Origin: Gluconacetobacter diazotrophicus PA1 5
Lineage (GTDB): Bacteria > Pseudomonadota > Alphaproteobacteria > Acetobacterales > Acetobacteraceae
NCBI RefSeq assembly: GCF_000067045.1
Contig: NC_010125.1
Location: 3,450,001 to 3,514,000, forward strand
Length of the DNA stretch: 64,000 bases
Direction of reading: 5' to 3'
Under the pieces are notes generated by a model. That model made no database searches, was not told the origin of the DNA, and worked only from the letters and a program-made list of their open reading frames with translations. The position numbers and the translations under genes are program-made. Shown one piece after another: positions 1 to 9,264 of this stretch. The number at the start of each line of letters is the position of its first letter. The stretch's first letter is position 1.

Positions 1-67
1 GGGGCTCTTTAAACAAGGAGTTCGCAACAAAGGAAAGCGACGGGCCGCCCGCCGGTTGCCCACCCGG
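1..67. other. Left window edge, no gene seen
   Basis: This short stretch follows the 3' end of the tRNA nucleotidyltransferase gene, which reads leftward. I see no coding region and no convincing terminator hairpin in it. Confidence 0.4.
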
Positions 68-1330
68 TCAGGCGGTATCGGCGACCATGCGCTCAAGCTG
101 GGCCATGCAGGCCCGCCGCCCGGCGCGGCATCCCCCTGCCATCCACCAGTCGCGAACCCGCTCCAGCACTGCGCCCACACGCGGCCCGGCCGCCACGCCG
201 GCCGCCACCACGTCGCGCCCGGCCAGGGGGAAGACCGGCCGCGCCCGGGCCAGCAGGTCGGCCCGCAGCCCGTCCCATGCCGCCGAGGGCGCGCCTACCC
301 GCTCCGCCTGCACCCGCCAGCTTCGCCGGACCAGGATCTCGGCCGCCTCGTTCGCCAGCATCCGGCGCCGCGCGTCGTCGTCCGCCCCCGGTTCGGGCAC
401 CTCCGGGTCGGGCGCCGCCGAATCGGCCGTCACGCCCAGGGAGGCCAGGGACGCGGCTTCGGCCCGCGACAGGCGCAACCGCGCCGCCAGAAGGCCGGGC
501 GTCGCCCGGGCCAGGACGCCGAGGAACAGGATGGCGTCGGGCGGCGCCCCGGCGGCGACCAGCCGGGCCAGCGCCGGCAGGTCGTACCCCTCAGGCAGCA
601 GCCGCGCCAGCACGCCCGTCCGCTCCATCAGCCCCAGGCTCTCCATCACGGCGGGGCCGGAGAGGATGCGCCGCAATTCGGACCAGACGCGTTCGGCCGA
701 CAGGCGCGACAGGGCCCCGGCCGCCGCCGCATCCGCGATCGCCGCCATCGCCGCCGCATCCGGTGTCCCTTGGCCATAGCGGGCGTGGAAGCGGAAGAAG
801 CGCAGCACGCGCAGCGCGTCCTCGCGGATGCGGGTCGCCGGATCGCCGACGAAGCGCACATGCCCGGCTTCCAGGTCCGCCCGGCCGCCGAACGCATCAT
901 GCACCACCCCGTCCCGGCCGCAGGACATCGCGTTGATGGTGAAATCGCGCCGGGCCGCGTCCTCGGCCCAGTCGTCGGTCCAGGCGACGACGGCGTGGCG
1001 CCCGTCGGTACGTTCGTCCCGGCGCAGGGTCGTGATCTCGTAGGGGCGGCCCGCGATCACCGCCGTCACCGTTCCATGGGCCAGCCCGGTGGCCACGACC
1101 TTGATCCCCGCCGCCTCCAGCGCCGCCAGCACCTGGTCCGGCGGCTCCGGCGTGGCGAGATCGAGGTCCGAGACCGGACGGCCCGCCAGCAGGTCGCGCA
1201 CCACGCCGCCCACCAACCGCGCCCGCGGCAGCACGGCCCACAGGCGGTCCAGCCCCGCCCGCCCGTCCGGCAGCACTGTCGCCAGACGGCACGGCAGGTC
1301 GTCCGCCGCCACGGCGCACCCGTACGTCAT
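68..1330 (-). CDS. CCA tRNA nucleotidyltransferase / poly(A) polymerase family protein
   Basis: Class II nucleotidyltransferase of the CCA-adding enzyme/poly(A) polymerase family, expected to add or repair the 3' CCA end of tRNAs using CTP and ATP. The head domain has the glycine-rich entry LVGGVVRDLL, the metal-binding DLDLATP motif (two Asp), the RRDERTDGRHA segment, and the signature RRDFTINAM. After it come RIREDALRVLRFFRF and the helical neck/body typical of the family. With the ATG start at 1330 the protein is about 420 residues, normal for alphaproteobacterial members. A GTG seven codons upstream (1351) is a possible alternative, but it precedes no conserved sequence. The upstream neighbour is the DUF1285 gene on the same strand. 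Sequence alone does not separate CCA-adding from poly(A)-adding activity; CCA addition is the usual role in alphaproteobacteria. Confidence 0.9.
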   Translation of the reverse strand: MTYGCAVAADDLPCRLATVLPDGRAGLDRLWAVLPRARLVGGVVRDLLAGRPVSDLDLATPEPPDQVLAALEAAGIKVVATGLAHGTVTAVIAGRPYEITTLRRDERTDGRHAVVAWTDDWAEDAARRDFTINAMSCGRDGVVHDAFGGRADLEAGHVRFVGDPATRIREDALRVLRFFRFHARYGQGTPDAAAMAAIADAAAAGALSRLSAERVWSELRRILSGPAVMESLGLMERTGVLARLLPEGYDLPALARLVAAGAPPDAILFLGVLARATPGLLAARLRLSRAEAASLASLGVTADSAAPDPEVPEPGADDDARRRMLANEAAEILVRRSWRVQAERVGAPSAAWDGLRADLLARARPVFPLAGRDVVAAGVAAGPRVGAVLERVRDWWMAGGCRAGRRACMAQLERMVADTA

Positions 1331-1354
1331 GCCGGGCCGATCACGCGGCACCCT

Positions 1355-2035
1355 TTACCGGGCATGCCATTCATTCGGATGCGTCGGGCGTCGGCAGGCG
1401 CGACAGCGGGAAGAAGACGTTGCGGCTCCACACCCCCAGGCAGGGCACGCCGCAACAGACCCCGGGGACCGCCAGGCCGCCAGTTCGTAATAGACGGCAC
1501 GGGCAATCCGGGCCTGGATGGGAAAGGCCCCGTCGCCGTCGCGCACATGCAGGTAGGGAACGGGGCCGCTGCCGCATTCCGCGCAGGGCACGTTCCAGTC
1601 GGCCTGGATCGGATGCTCCGGCCCGGCACAGACCACCAGATCCACATTGGTGCGGAAGGACAGTACCTGGCTGCGCCCGCACCCGGCCCAATGCAGTTCC
1701 ACGGCAACGAAGGGCGCATCCTCGACGGTGATCGTCCCACGCTCGGTCGGGGTCTGCATCCAGTACGCCCCCTCGGCATCCCGCGTCAGGACCGAGGCGA
1801 ACAGGCAGACCATCGGCTTGCGGCGGATCGGCGTGCCGCGATAGAGCCACGTCCCGTCGCGCTGCACCAGGAACGGCAACGCCCCGCAGGACCGCCCCGC
1901 CCCCCGCGGCCGCTCCGGAGGGGACGCGTGGGGGCCGGCGGCAGCCAGGGAGGAGCATTCCGCGCCGGCCAGATCGAAGGCGGCGTGCGTATTCTGATCG
2001 TCAGCCAACTGCGTTACCCGCGCCTGTTGAACCAT
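1355..2035 (-). CDS. DUF1285 family protein with a probable frameshift near its 3' end
   Basis: A DUF1285-family cytosolic protein of unknown function. Recognisable core segments are GTWLYRGTPI, KPMVCLFASVL, YWMQTPTERGTI and DAPFVAVELHW, followed by AVYYELA. DUF1285 proteins usually end in a GVWSxxxFFPL-type motif. In the open frame used here that motif is missing and a low-complexity tail follows to a stop at 1355. The expected ending GVWSRNVFFPLSRL is present in another frame, which stops at 1371. Adding one base in the G5 run (C5 on the plus strand, 1433-1437) joins YYELA to GVWSRNVFFPL. The reading frame therefore seems to have lost one base, either by mutation or by sequencing error. The ATG at 2035 is chosen as start. 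The gene diverges from the moxR operon. Confidence 0.7.
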   Translation of the reverse strand: MVQQARVTQLADDQNTHAAFDLAGAECSSLAAAGPHASPPERPRGAGRSCGALPFLVQRDGTWLYRGTPIRRKPMVCLFASVLTRDAEGAYWMQTPTERGTITVEDAPFVAVELHWAGCGRSQVLSFRTNVDLVVCAGPEHPIQADWNVPCAECGSGPVPYLHVRDGDGAFPIQARIARAVYYELAAWRSPGSVAACPAWGCGAATSSSRCRACRRPTHPNEWHAR

Positions 2036-2063
2036 GCTCCCCGATATAGGGATCAGACCCGAC

Positions 2064-2140
2064 GTGATGAAACCCCCAACCCCCGATAAACCCCCCAACC
2101 AAACCCGGGACTTGATGAACCCGGACCTTGATGAAACCCC
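2064..2140 (+). repeat. Short direct repeats, TGATGAAACCC type
   Basis: Three near-copies of a TGATGAA(A)CCC word begin at about 2064, 2112 and 2129. They lie in the 126-bp divergent spacer between the DUF1285 gene and the moxR operon, with C-rich filler between them. They could bind a regulator of either gene or be a slippage product. No clear -35/-10 pair was found. Confidence 0.45.
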
Positions 2141-2161
2141 AGGACCTGTCAGATTAAGGGT

Positions 2162-3214
2162 ATGACGATATCGGACGCCCTGCCCTCCGCCACCGGAACC
2201 GTACCGGACACCGCGCGCACCTCCATGCCCGACGCAGCCGCCGCCGACCTGGGCCTGGCGGACCGCCTGGGCGGCAAGCTGCAGGCCGCGCGCGCCGAGA
2301 TCGGGCGCATCATCCACGGCCAGCGCGACGTCATCGATCAAACCCTCGTCAGCATCCTGGCCGGCGGCCATACGCTGCTGGTGGGCGCGCCGGGGCTGGG
2401 CAAGACGCTGCTGGTCACGACGCTGGGCACCGTGCTGGGGCTGGAGGCGCGGCGCGTGCAGTTCACGCCCGACCTGATGCCCTCCGACATCACGGGCAGC
2501 GAGATCCTGGACGAAGACGAGCATGGCCGCCGCAGCTTCCGCTTCGTGCGCGGCCCGGTCTTCTGCCAGTTGCTGATGGCCGACGAGATCAACCGCGCCA
2601 GCCCCCGCACCCAGTCGGCCCTGCTGCAGGCTATGCAGGAACACCGGGTGGCCATCGCCGGGACCGAGCACGCGCTGCCCCATCCGTTCCACGTCCTGGC
2701 CACCCAGAACCCGATCGAGCAGGAAGGCACCTACCCGCTGCCCGAGGCGCAGCTCGACCGGTTCATGCTGCAGGTCCCGCTGGGCTTCCCCGACGCCGCG
2801 GCCGAACGCGCCATGCTGCTGGCCACGACCGGAACCCAGGACGCCACCCCGCGCCCCGTCCTGACCGACCGCGAACTGATCGACGCCCAGCGCCTGGTCC
2901 GCGCCCTGCCGGTCGGCGACAAGGTGGTCGATGCCATCGTGCGCCTGGTCCGCGCCGCCCGGCCGGAAACCACGCAGGACGCGACCATCCGCGACTCCGT
3001 CGCCTGGGGGCCCGGCCCCCGCGCCGCGCAGGCCCTGATGCTGGCCACCCGCGCGCGGGCGCTGATGGACGGGCGCCTGTCGCCCAGCATCGACGACATC
3101 GCGGCCCTGGCGGAGCCGGTGCTGGCCCACCGCATGTCCCTGACCTTCACCGCCCGGGCCGAGAACAGGAGCCTGCCGCAACTGATCGACGGCCTGCTCC
3201 AGACCCTGGACTGA
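2162..3214 (+). CDS. MoxR family AAA+ ATPase
   Basis: A cytosolic AAA+ ATPase of the MoxR family, which work as chaperone-like ATPases with VWA-domain proteins. Walker A is GAPGLGKT (residues 75-82), Walker B is LLMADEI (about 137-143), sensor 1 lies in LATQNP (about 179-184), and EAQLDRF follows as in other MoxR proteins. The length of 350 is slightly above usual because of about 35 poorly conserved N-terminal residues, so a start further in, such as the ATG near 2225, is possible. It is the first gene of an operon; the DUF58 gene begins 9 nt after its stop. In known MoxR systems the ATPase acts on, or together with, the DUF58/VWA proteins of the same operon. The target process here is unknown. 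Confidence 0.92.
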   Translation: MTISDALPSATGTVPDTARTSMPDAAAADLGLADRLGGKLQAARAEIGRIIHGQRDVIDQTLVSILAGGHTLLVGAPGLGKTLLVTTLGTVLGLEARRVQFTPDLMPSDITGSEILDEDEHGRRSFRFVRGPVFCQLLMADEINRASPRTQSALLQAMQEHRVAIAGTEHALPHPFHVLATQNPIEQEGTYPLPEAQLDRFMLQVPLGFPDAAAERAMLLATTGTQDATPRPVLTDRELIDAQRLVRALPVGDKVVDAIVRLVRAARPETTQDATIRDSVAWGPGPRAAQALMLATRARALMDGRLSPSIDDIAALAEPVLAHRMSLTFTARAENRSLPQLIDGLLQTLD

Positions 3215-3223
3215 CCGCCGGCG

Positions 3224-4294
3224 GTGACGCGATCCTCTCCCTCCCTCCCTGACCACGGGCCTGACGACCGGCCGGGCCGCGCGGCCCGGCTGCTGCGCCG
3301 CCTGCTGCGCCGGCCGCCCCCGAACGGCCGCGCCACGGCGGGCGGGGACGCGGCCCTCGATACGCCCGGCGCGGCCGTTCCCCTGCCCCTGGCGGCGGAA
3401 ACGCTGGCCGCCCGCATGCCGGCCCTGATCCTCGCGGCCCAGCGCATCGCCGCGACCGTGGCGGTGGGCCACCATGGCAGGCGGCAATCCGGCCCGGGCG
3501 AGGATTTCTGGCAGTTCCGCCCCGCCCAGCCCGGCGAGCCGGTGACCCGGATCGACTGGCGGCAATCCGCGCGCAGCCTCCGCGCCTATGTGCGCGAGAC
3601 CGAGGCCGAGGCCGCCCAGACGCTGTGCCTGTGGTGCGACCCCAGCGCGTCGATGCGCTGGCGCTCGGGCGCGGCGCTGCCGCTGAAATCGGACCGCGCG
3701 GTGCTGCTGGCCCTGGCGGTGGGCACGCTGGCGCTGCGCCAGGGGGAACGGGTGCGGGTGCTGGCCCCGGACGGCCCCATCGACATCCCCCCCGGCGGAC
3801 GGGCGGCCCTGGACCGGCTGGCCGTGGCGCTGCTGCGGATCATGGAGGGCGGACCGGACAATCCCGGCCTGCCCAATCCGCACCATGGTTCCCCTGGTGC
3901 AAGGGTCGTGCTGCTGGGCGACGGGCTGGGCGAGATCGCGCCGCTCGACGCCCTGCTGCGCGGCCTGGCCGCGCGCCCGGCGCGGGCGCACCTGCTGCTG
4001 GTCAACGACCCGGCGGAGGCCAGCCTGCCCTATGCCGGGCGCGTCCGCTTCGCGGGGCTGGAGGACGAGGCCGCGATGACCCTGTCGGGCGTCGAAGGCC
4101 TGCGCGCCGCCTATCGCGATGCCTATGCCCGCCATCAGGACGATCTGGCATCCGTGTGCCGCGCCACCGGCCTGGACCTGATCCGCCATGTCACCGACCA
4201 GCGGCCGGAAACGGCGCTGCTGGCCCTGCACGCCGCCCTGATGGATCGGGGCGGCGCGGCCGGACGGGCAGCTCGGGGGGGGCGCGGCCGATGA
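3224..4294 (+). CDS. DUF58 domain-containing protein
   Basis: A DUF58 protein, 356 residues, GTG start. The diagnostic segment GEDFWQFRPAQPGEPV leads into the family signature RIDWRQSARS (about 109-118), followed by YVRETEAE and a VWA-like acidic cluster CDPSASM (about 138-144) that resembles a MIDAS metal site. DUF58 proteins are regularly encoded directly after MoxR ATPases and are thought to be their partners. The last bases overlap the next gene (ATGA), which implies translational coupling. The first 55 residues are Arg/Pro-rich and probably disordered. No membrane segment is obvious, unlike many DUF58 proteins that carry two N-terminal helices. Confidence 0.88.
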   Translation: MTRSSPSLPDHGPDDRPGRAARLLRRLLRRPPPNGRATAGGDAALDTPGAAVPLPLAAETLAARMPALILAAQRIAATVAVGHHGRRQSGPGEDFWQFRPAQPGEPVTRIDWRQSARSLRAYVRETEAEAAQTLCLWCDPSASMRWRSGAALPLKSDRAVLLALAVGTLALRQGERVRVLAPDGPIDIPPGGRAALDRLAVALLRIMEGGPDNPGLPNPHHGSPGARVVLLGDGLGEIAPLDALLRGLAARPARAHLLLVNDPAEASLPYAGRVRFAGLEDEAAMTLSGVEGLRAAYRDAYARHQDDLASVCRATGLDLIRHVTDQRPETALLALHAALMDRGGAAGRAARGGRGR

Positions 4295-7113
4295 TCTTCC
4301 AGTTTCCCTGGCTGCTGGCGGCCCTGGCGGTCCTGCCCGTCATCTGGCTGCTGCTGCGCGCCCTGCCGCCGGCACCCCGGCGGCAGTCCTTTCCCGCCAT
4401 CATGCTGCTGCGCGGACTGCACGCCCGGGTCACGGACGCGGCGACCGCGCCGCCCTGGCTGCTGCTGCTGCGCTGCCTGGCGCTGGCCGGCCTGATCGTG
4501 GGGCTGGCGGGGCCGGTGGTGCCACGCGACCAGGCGACGGGTCCGCGGGCCGAGGGCTCCGGCGATCCGCTGCTGGTGCTGGATAACGGCTGGGCCGCCG
4601 TGCCGGGCTGGACCCACCGGCTGGCCGCGCTGGACACCGTGCTGGACCGCGCCGGCCGCGCCGGACGCCACGCCCGGCTGCTGACGACCGCGCCCGGCCC
4701 GGCGGGCGAGACCCCGGCCATCGGCGCGGCGATGACGCCGTCCCTGCTGCGCGGCGCGCTGGATTCCACCCGCGCCATGCCCTGGCCGACCGATCGCGCC
4801 GCCGCCGCGCGGGCCCTGCGCGCGCTGGCCGCCGGCGGATGGCGGGGGCCGGTGGTCTATGTCTCCGACGGGTTGGCCGGCCCGGACGATCCGGCATTTG
4901 CTGCGGCGCTGGCCGCTATCGGCCCGGTACGCACTCTGACGGCGCCGGACCTGACGGTCGCGTCCCTGGTTCCCCCTGCGAAGGACGATCCCGGCGCGGC
5001 CGGCGACACGCTGCGGGTCGCGCTGGCCGCCCTGCCCCAGCCCCACCCACGCCACCTGACCGTGCGGGCCGAGGCCGCCGACGGCGGGGTGCTGGCGCTG
5101 GTCCCGCTCTCGCTGGCCGCCGGGGCGGACCGCGCCACGGCCGGCGTAGCGCTGCCCGCCGAACTGCGCAACCGCATCGACCGGCTGGTACTGGACGACA
5201 TGCCCGGCCCGGCCGGCATGCGCCTGCTGGACGAAGGCGACCGGCGGCGGCCGGTCGGGCTGATCGGCGTCGCCGGCACCGATACCCCGCTGGTCGGGCC
5301 GCTGTTCTACCTGCGGCGCGCGCTGGCCCCCACCGCCGAACTGCGCGAGGGCTCGGCCGCGACCCTGCTGGCCCGCCCGCTCTCCGTGCTGGTCGCCCCG
5401 GACGGCGCGCTGGACAGCCCGCAGACCCGCCGCGCCGTCGCCGCCTGGGTGCGCAAGGGCGGCATGCTGGTCCGCTTCGCCGGACCGCTGCTGAACGGCA
5501 GCCCGGACCGCGACATGGCCTCGCCCGACATGCCCGCCGCCCCTATGGAAGCCCCCCAGGACGACGCCGCGCATCTCCCCCCCGCCGACACGCTGCTCCC
5601 GGTGCCGCTGATGCAGGGCGAGCGGCAACTGGGCGGCGCCATGTCGTGGGGCAAGCCGGAACAACTGGCCCCCTTCCCCGACGCCTCGCCGTTTCACGGA
5701 CTGCCGATCCCGCCCGAGGTGACGGTGTCGCGCCAGGTCCTCGCCCGCCCGGCCGCCGACCTGGCGGATCATAGCTGGGCGCGCCTGTCCGACGGCACGC
5801 CGCTGGTCACCCATGCCGCGCTGGGCGCGGGCGAGGTCGTGCTGTTCCACGTCACCAGCACGGCGGACTGGTCCAACCTGCCGCTGTCCGGCCTGTTCGT
5901 CGCGATGTTGCGCCGGCTGGCCGAACGCCCGGCCGGCGTGGAAGCGCCCGCCGACCACAGCCTGCTCGCGCCGTACATGACGCTGGATTCCGACGCCATC
6001 CTTGGCCCGCCCCCGCCGGGCGCCCGCGCCCTGCCGGCGGACGCGTTCGGCACGCAGGCGGCCTCGTCCGCCCACCCGCCGGGCCTGTACGGCCCGCGCA
6101 CCGCCCGCCGGGCCCTGAACCTGGGCGACGCGATGCCTCCCCTTTCCCCCCAGCAGCCGATCGGACAGGCCGCCAGCCTGGACGGCCAGCGCCGCGACCT
6201 GGTGCCCGGCCCGTGGCTGGTCGCGGCGGCGGTGCTGCTGCTGGTGCTGGACGCGCTGCTGACGCAGATGCTGCGCGCCGGGCGGCTGGCGGGCGGGCGC
6301 AGGGCCGCCGCCCTGGTCGTGGCCGGGCTGCTGGCCGCCCACGCGCCCGCGCGCCCCGCCCTGGCCGATCCGCCGCCGGCCGGCGTGCCGGGCGCCGCGC
6401 TGGAAACCCGGCTGGGCTATATCCTGACCGGGCACGACGATATCGACACCGTGTCGCGCCAGGGGCTGCAGGGCCTGTCGGATTACGCCAACGCCCGCAC
6501 CTCCGCCGTGCTGGGCCATCCGGACGGCGTGGTGCCGGGCCGCGACGACCTGTCCTATTACCCGATGCTGTACTGGCCGGTCACGGCGGACGCGACCGCC
6601 GATCCGGCCCGCGCGGCGGCGCTGAATGCCTATATGCGCCACGGCGGAATCCTGATGATCGACAGCCAGGGCGTCGATCCGGCCGCCCCCGGCGGCGGGC
6701 ATGACAGCTTCGCCGCCCCGGCGCCCGGCACGGCGGCGGCACTGCGGCGCATGACGCAGGGGCTGGACATCCCGCCGCTGACCCGGCTGACCGACCATCA
6801 CGTGCTGGCCCACACCTTCTACCTGCTGCACGGCTTCCCCGGCCGCTATGACGGATTGCCGGTCTGGGTGGCGCGCGAGGGCGACAGCGCCAATGACGGC
6901 GTCAGCCCGGTGATCGTGGGCGCCAGCGACTGGGCCCATGCCTGGGCCGTGGATGCCCAGGGCGATACGCCCTACGCCACCATGCCGGACGGCAATACCC
7001 AGCGCGTGGCGGCCTACCGGTTCGGGGTCAATGCCGTGCTCTACGCCCTGACCGGCAATTACAAGGCGGACCAGGTCCACGTCCCGGCCCTGCTGCGGCG
7101 GCTGGGGGAATAA
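4291..7113 (+). CDS. DUF4159 domain-containing membrane protein with BatA-type N-terminus
   Basis: A 940-residue inner-membrane protein. The N-terminus has a BatA/aerotolerance-type start (FQFPWLLAALAVLPVIWLL) and a second hydrophobic helix at about residues 48-70. A large soluble part with a VWA-like fold follows, including a region around residues 280-400 resembling a glutamine-amidotransferase-like fold. Two more hydrophobic helices lie at about 640-660 and 670-690. The C-terminal 235 residues are a DUF4159 domain (LGYILTGHDDIDTVSRQGL, then DDLSYYPMLYWPV and GGILMIDSQG). The ATG start overlaps the stop of the DUF58 gene, and the next gene starts 3 nt after its stop. The family occurs in MoxR/DUF58 operons of alphaproteobacteria and its biochemical role is not established. 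Confidence 0.85.
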   Translation: MIFQFPWLLAALAVLPVIWLLLRALPPAPRRQSFPAIMLLRGLHARVTDAATAPPWLLLLRCLALAGLIVGLAGPVVPRDQATGPRAEGSGDPLLVLDNGWAAVPGWTHRLAALDTVLDRAGRAGRHARLLTTAPGPAGETPAIGAAMTPSLLRGALDSTRAMPWPTDRAAAARALRALAAGGWRGPVVYVSDGLAGPDDPAFAAALAAIGPVRTLTAPDLTVASLVPPAKDDPGAAGDTLRVALAALPQPHPRHLTVRAEAADGGVLALVPLSLAAGADRATAGVALPAELRNRIDRLVLDDMPGPAGMRLLDEGDRRRPVGLIGVAGTDTPLVGPLFYLRRALAPTAELREGSAATLLARPLSVLVAPDGALDSPQTRRAVAAWVRKGGMLVRFAGPLLNGSPDRDMASPDMPAAPMEAPQDDAAHLPPADTLLPVPLMQGERQLGGAMSWGKPEQLAPFPDASPFHGLPIPPEVTVSRQVLARPAADLADHSWARLSDGTPLVTHAALGAGEVVLFHVTSTADWSNLPLSGLFVAMLRRLAERPAGVEAPADHSLLAPYMTLDSDAILGPPPPGARALPADAFGTQAASSAHPPGLYGPRTARRALNLGDAMPPLSPQQPIGQAASLDGQRRDLVPGPWLVAAAVLLLVLDALLTQMLRAGRLAGGRRAAALVVAGLLAAHAPARPALADPPPAGVPGAALETRLGYILTGHDDIDTVSRQGLQGLSDYANARTSAVLGHPDGVVPGRDDLSYYPMLYWPVTADATADPARAAALNAYMRHGGILMIDSQGVDPAAPGGGHDSFAAPAPGTAAALRRMTQGLDIPPLTRLTDHHVLAHTFYLLHGFPGRYDGLPVWVAREGDSANDGVSPVIVGASDWAHAWAVDAQGDTPYATMPDGNTQRVAAYRFGVNAVLYALTGNYKADQVHVPALLRRLGE

Positions 7114-7116
7114 CCG

Positions 7117-9264
7117 ATGCCCGACCTGCACACCTTGCGCCACATGACGGGGTTCGCGCCCCTGGTTCCGTCCTGGGTGCTGTTCGTCCTGGCCGGCCTG
7201 GCCGTCGCGGCCGCCCTGGCCGGGCTGCTGCGCCGCGCGCGCGGCACGCTGTGGCGCGCGGCGGCGGCCGGCGTGCTGCTGCTGTGGCTGGCGGGGCCAG
7301 AGCGGATTCGCGAGGTCGGGCAGGTGCTGCCCGAAACCGGCCTGCTGATCGTGGACCAGTCGCCGTCGATGGGCATCGGCCAGCGCGCCGCGATCGCGCG
7401 CCGCGCGGCGGAACAGATCCAGGCCCAGGCCGCGCGCCTGCCCGGACTGACCCTGCGCACCGTCACCGTGCGCGGCGGCCACGACCAGGGCACGCAGCTC
7501 TTCGCCGCGCTGGACCAGGCGGCGGCGGACATTCCCCCCGGCCGGCTGGCCGGCGCCATCATGCTGACCGACGGCCAGGACCACGACGTCCCCGCATCCG
7601 TGCCCGACCATCTGCGCCCCACGGACGCCGCCGGCCACCGTACGAACCTGCCGCTGCACGTGCTGCTGACGGCGCGGGGCGAGGAAACCGACCGGCGCCT
7701 GCGCATCCTGCAGGCGCCGCCCTACGCCATCGTCGGCCAGACCGCGACCCTGCGGGTGCAAATCGACGATCTGGGTCCCCATCCGGCCGCCGACGGCCGG
7801 GCCGAACTGACCCTCAGCCGGGGCGGCGAGCCCCCCCTGCACCAGATGGTGCACGTCGGCACGCCGCAGGACATCACCCTGCCCGTCACCCATCCGGGCC
7901 CGATGCTGGTCGGCCTGTCGGTCTCGCCCCTGGCGGGCGAGGTCTCGACCGCCAACAACCAGGACGTGGTGCGCATCAACGGCGTGCGCGACCGGTTGCG
8001 GGTGCTGCTGGTCTCGGGCACCCCCAACCAGGGCGAACGGGTCTGGCGCCGGCTGCTGAAGGCCGATCCGTCGGTCGACCTGGTGCATTTCACCATCCTG
8101 CGCCCGCCGGACAAGGATGACGGCACGCCGCTGTCGGACCTGGCGCTGATCGCCTTCCCGGTGCGCGAACTGTTCCAGCAGAAGATCGGCCAGTTCGACC
8201 TGATCATCCTGGACGGGTTCGAGAACCGCGCCATCCTGCCGCGGGCCTATCTGGAAAACATCGCCGACTACGTGCGCAACGGGGGCGGCCTGCTGCTGAT
8301 CGGCGGCCCGGAATTCCTCGGCCCCGGATCGCTGCAGGACACGCCGCTGGGCGACATCCTGCCGGCCCACGTGCCGGTGGACGGCGGAATGGTGGAACAG
8401 CGCTTCAAGCCCGCGCTGACCGCCGCCGGCCAGCGCCACCCCGTCACTGCCGACCTGCCGGGTGCCGGCACTGCCCCGGACGGCCATGATACCGGCCATG
8501 ACGCCGACTGGGGGCCCTGGTACCGCGCGCTGCGGGCGGACACTTCCCACGGCCAGGCGCTGATGGACGGGCCGGACCACACGCCGCTGCTGATCCTGGA
8601 CCGGGTGGATCGCGGCCGCGTCGCCTTCCTGCTGTCGGACCAGATCTGGCTGTGGTCGCATGGCGAGGGCGGCGGCGGCCCGCAATCGGAACTGCTGCGC
8701 CGGATCTCGCACTGGCTGATGAAGGAGCCGGAGCTGGAGGAGGAACAACTGACCGCCGCCATCGCGGACGGGCGGATGGTGGTGACGCACCGCACCGCCG
8801 CCGAGACCGGTCCCACGGCCGTGACCATCACCGCGCCGGACGGCATCACCCGGCAGGTCCCCCTGCGCCCCATCGGCATCGGCCTGTCGGAGGCCGCCGT
8901 GCCCGCCACCCAGCCCGGAATCTGGATGGCCGACGACGGCACCCATCGTGCCTTCGCCGCCCCCGCGCCCGGCGATCCGGTGGAATTTTCCGACCTGCGC
9001 GCCACCGCCACGATCCTGTCCCCCATGGCGGACCGGACCGGCGGCGGGGTCTACTGGCTGGGCGACGACGCGGCGCAGCCGCGCCTGCCGGCCCTGCACG
9101 CACCCGGCTCGGGCGCCGCGTCAGGCCCGGACTGGATCGGCTTTCCGCAGCGCGACGCCAGGCTGGTCACCGGCCGCACCGCCCGCCCCCTGCTGGCGGG
9201 CTGGATCGTCCTGCTGCTGGCGGGCGGGCTGCTGCTGGCCGGCTGGTGGCGGGAAGGAAGATGA
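7117..9264 (+). CDS. Membrane protein with VWA-like and glutamine-amidotransferase-like domains
   Basis: A 715-residue membrane protein, last core member of the MoxR operon. Two N-terminal hydrophobic helices (about residues 14-35 and 45-60) are followed by a VWA-like domain whose metal-site motif reads VDQSPSM (around 75-81) and continues to AIMLTDGQDHD. At about 290-420 is a class I glutamine-amidotransferase-like fold (RVLLVSGTPNQGERVW, FDLIILDGFENR, GGGLLLIGGPEF). No Cys sits at the expected nucleophile position in these motifs, so amidotransferase activity is unlikely. A C-terminal helix (about 690-710) anchors the end. It probably works with the DUF4159 protein as an envelope-facing partner of the MoxR ATPase; this is inferred from operon structure. 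Confidence 0.8.
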   Translation: MPDLHTLRHMTGFAPLVPSWVLFVLAGLAVAAALAGLLRRARGTLWRAAAAGVLLLWLAGPERIREVGQVLPETGLLIVDQSPSMGIGQRAAIARRAAEQIQAQAARLPGLTLRTVTVRGGHDQGTQLFAALDQAAADIPPGRLAGAIMLTDGQDHDVPASVPDHLRPTDAAGHRTNLPLHVLLTARGEETDRRLRILQAPPYAIVGQTATLRVQIDDLGPHPAADGRAELTLSRGGEPPLHQMVHVGTPQDITLPVTHPGPMLVGLSVSPLAGEVSTANNQDVVRINGVRDRLRVLLVSGTPNQGERVWRRLLKADPSVDLVHFTILRPPDKDDGTPLSDLALIAFPVRELFQQKIGQFDLIILDGFENRAILPRAYLENIADYVRNGGGLLLIGGPEFLGPGSLQDTPLGDILPAHVPVDGGMVEQRFKPALTAAGQRHPVTADLPGAGTAPDGHDTGHDADWGPWYRALRADTSHGQALMDGPDHTPLLILDRVDRGRVAFLLSDQIWLWSHGEGGGGPQSELLRRISHWLMKEPELEEEQLTAAIADGRMVVTHRTAAETGPTAVTITAPDGITRQVPLRPIGIGLSEAAVPATQPGIWMADDGTHRAFAAPAPGDPVEFSDLRATATILSPMADRTGGGVYWLGDDAAQPRLPALHAPGSGAASGPDWIGFPQRDARLVTGRTARPLLAGWIVLLLAGGLLLAGWWREGR

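Noticed and set aside
56..2089. Plus-strand 677-codon open frame over the tRNA nucleotidyltransferase and DUF1285 genes
   Set aside because: It opposes a clear nucleotidyltransferase with intact catalytic motifs and has an Arg/Pro/Gln-rich random composition.
2036..4231. Minus-strand extension of the DUF1285 frame up to 4231
   Set aside because: Residues before the ATG at 2035 are antisense readings of moxR and the DUF58 gene and are not conserved.
4135..9099. A 1654-codon open frame on the minus strand across the DUF4159 and VWA genes
   Set aside because: It is antisense to well-supported genes, composed mainly of Gly, Arg, Gln, His and Ala, and has no domain pattern. High GC content leaves such frames open by chance.
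7117..9264. Active glutamine amidotransferase
   Set aside because: The fold-like motifs are present but no nucleophilic Cys is seen at the expected site, so enzymatic activity is not claimed.
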